A model generated the notes under the pieces. The model searched no databases and was not told the origin of the DNA. It saw only the letters and a list, made by a program, of their open reading frames with translations. From JBMYRH01 sp049602155 (lineage in GTDB: Bacteria > Myxococcota_A > UBA9042 > PHBI01 > JBMYRH01): DNA of 64,000 bases. A program made the position numbers and the translations under genes. Location: NCBI GenBank assembly GCA_049602155.1, contig JBMYRH010000010.1, positions 1 to 64,000 on the forward strand. Direction: 5' to 3'. This document shows positions 63,601 through 64,000 of the stretch, in pieces (positions within the stretch are counted from its first letter, which is position 1; every line of letters begins with the position of its first letter).

Positions 63601-64000
63601 ATGTCAGATTACCTCCTCGACTTGGGGCAGAACCCGACGGCGCGCAAGGTCGTGAAGTCTCTGGGCCTCCCGATCCCTATCCCTCAGGTCCTTCAACGCG
63701 CCAAAGGACCTTGGTCCGAGCGCCCGCTGCACGGCCGCGATGTGCTCATTGGGTCGAGCCCTGGTGCGGACCTCGCGGAGGTCTTCGCGACGACGCTGAC
63801 CGCGGCCGGCGCGAACCCATGCGTCCTCGGTGATGAGGCCGCCCTCGCGCCCTATGTTGGACCCGGTGAAGCTTACGGGCGTCCACCTCGCGCGATCTCC
63901 GTGACGGAGCCCACCCCAGGCTTGAGGCCCAGCGCGATCGTCTTTGATGCGACGGGGCTCGAGACCCCTGCGGCGCTGCGCGCGCTCTTCGACACCTTCC
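63601..64000 (+). CDS. 3-oxoacyl-ACP reductase, high-molecular-weight FabG type (partial)
   Basis: The first 133 residues of a gene cut by the right edge. ATG 63601 follows GGAG, which overlaps the previous stop. The sequence MSDYLLDLGQNPTARKVVKSLGLPIPIPQVL and then VLIGSSPGADLAEVF resembles the N-terminal domain of the long FabG class, in which a degenerate Rossmann half precedes the catalytic SDR half, which is outside the window. It would reduce 3-oxoacyl chains next to the MaoC-like dehydratase. Confidence 0.8.
   Translation, partial: MSDYLLDLGQNPTARKVVKSLGLPIPIPQVLQRAKGPWSERPLHGRDVLIGSSPGADLAEVFATTLTAAGANPCVLGDEAALAPYVGPGEAYGRPPRAISVTEPTPGLRPSAIVFDATGLETPAALRALFDTF

Overview
The window is high-GC DNA with dense genes, frequent GTG/TTG starts and ATGA/GTGA overlaps. 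It encodes at least ten predicted lipoproteins, many rich in Cys and short Asp/Gly calcium-loop repeats. Two proteins end in a MYXO-CTERM-like signal (Gly-Cys cluster, hydrophobic helix, Arg cluster). There are also MopE-like, RCC1 and Kazal-like modules and an orthocaspase. Together these point to a Myxococcota-type (former deltaproteobacterial) chromosome. This is inferred from protein style only. I recognised no rRNA, tRNA, CRISPR array or intact insertion sequence.

Layout. (1) 1-5771, minus strand: an XRE-type regulator followed by a translationally coupled set of a HEPN protein with a degenerate P-loop, a HEPN-NACHT protein and a third gene cut by the window edge. This looks like an uncharacterised defence or conflict system and is my main candidate for something new. 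(2) 5776-7178: metK preceded by a SAM-I (S-box) riboswitch aptamer. (3) 7180-8448: no intact gene; a strong inverted repeat and what looks like a broken DUF3501 gene. (4) 8449-15009: a cyanophycin island, iadA, cphB, cphA and an ATP-grasp-less CphA paralogue. (5) 15054-21665: a thioesterase-like protein, a CPXCG protein, tandem desaturases, a DEAD-box helicase and malQ. (6) 21713-30043: a diheme beta-propeller lipoprotein, a frameshifted small lipoprotein, a Tat-exported two-subunit molybdenum hydroxylase, a small lipoprotein, a GST and a membrane metalloprotease.

(7) 30198-36159: a beta-barrel protein, PqiA-like and single-pass membrane proteins, then a compact nickel superoxide dismutase operon (sodN, sodX, a putative nickel permease), and a DUF3050-DUF2288 pair. 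(8) 36266-45733: a Zn-ribbon-like protein, several secreted or surface proteins including tandem MYXO-CTERM paralogues, an FKBP lipoprotein, a VOC protein, and an 833-residue lipoprotein combining TSP3, thioredoxin, MopE-like and RCC1 modules. (9) 45826-49648: an overlapping operon of amino-acid permease, lipoprotein zincin and EamA permease. (10) 50509-58443: ECF sigma factor, membrane anti-sigma-like protein and exported orthocaspase, followed by two overlapping Cys-rich lipoprotein genes, the second with thirty Asp-rich D-x-D-x-D-G-C repeats. (11) 58609-64000: a monoheme lipoprotein, a polytopic membrane protein and the start of a fatty-acid operon (MaoC-like dehydratase, FabG-like reductase cut by the edge).

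How the genes fit together: cphA would make cyanophycin from Asp and Arg, cphB would cut it to beta-Asp-Arg dipeptides, and iadA would release the amino acids. sodN needs sodX for removal of its leader and nickel for activity, which the third gene may import. MetK is probably repressed by its own product through the riboswitch. The sigma/anti-sigma/caspase set would couple an envelope signal to transcription, with the Cys-rich lipoproteins as possible co-regulated outputs; that last link is inference.
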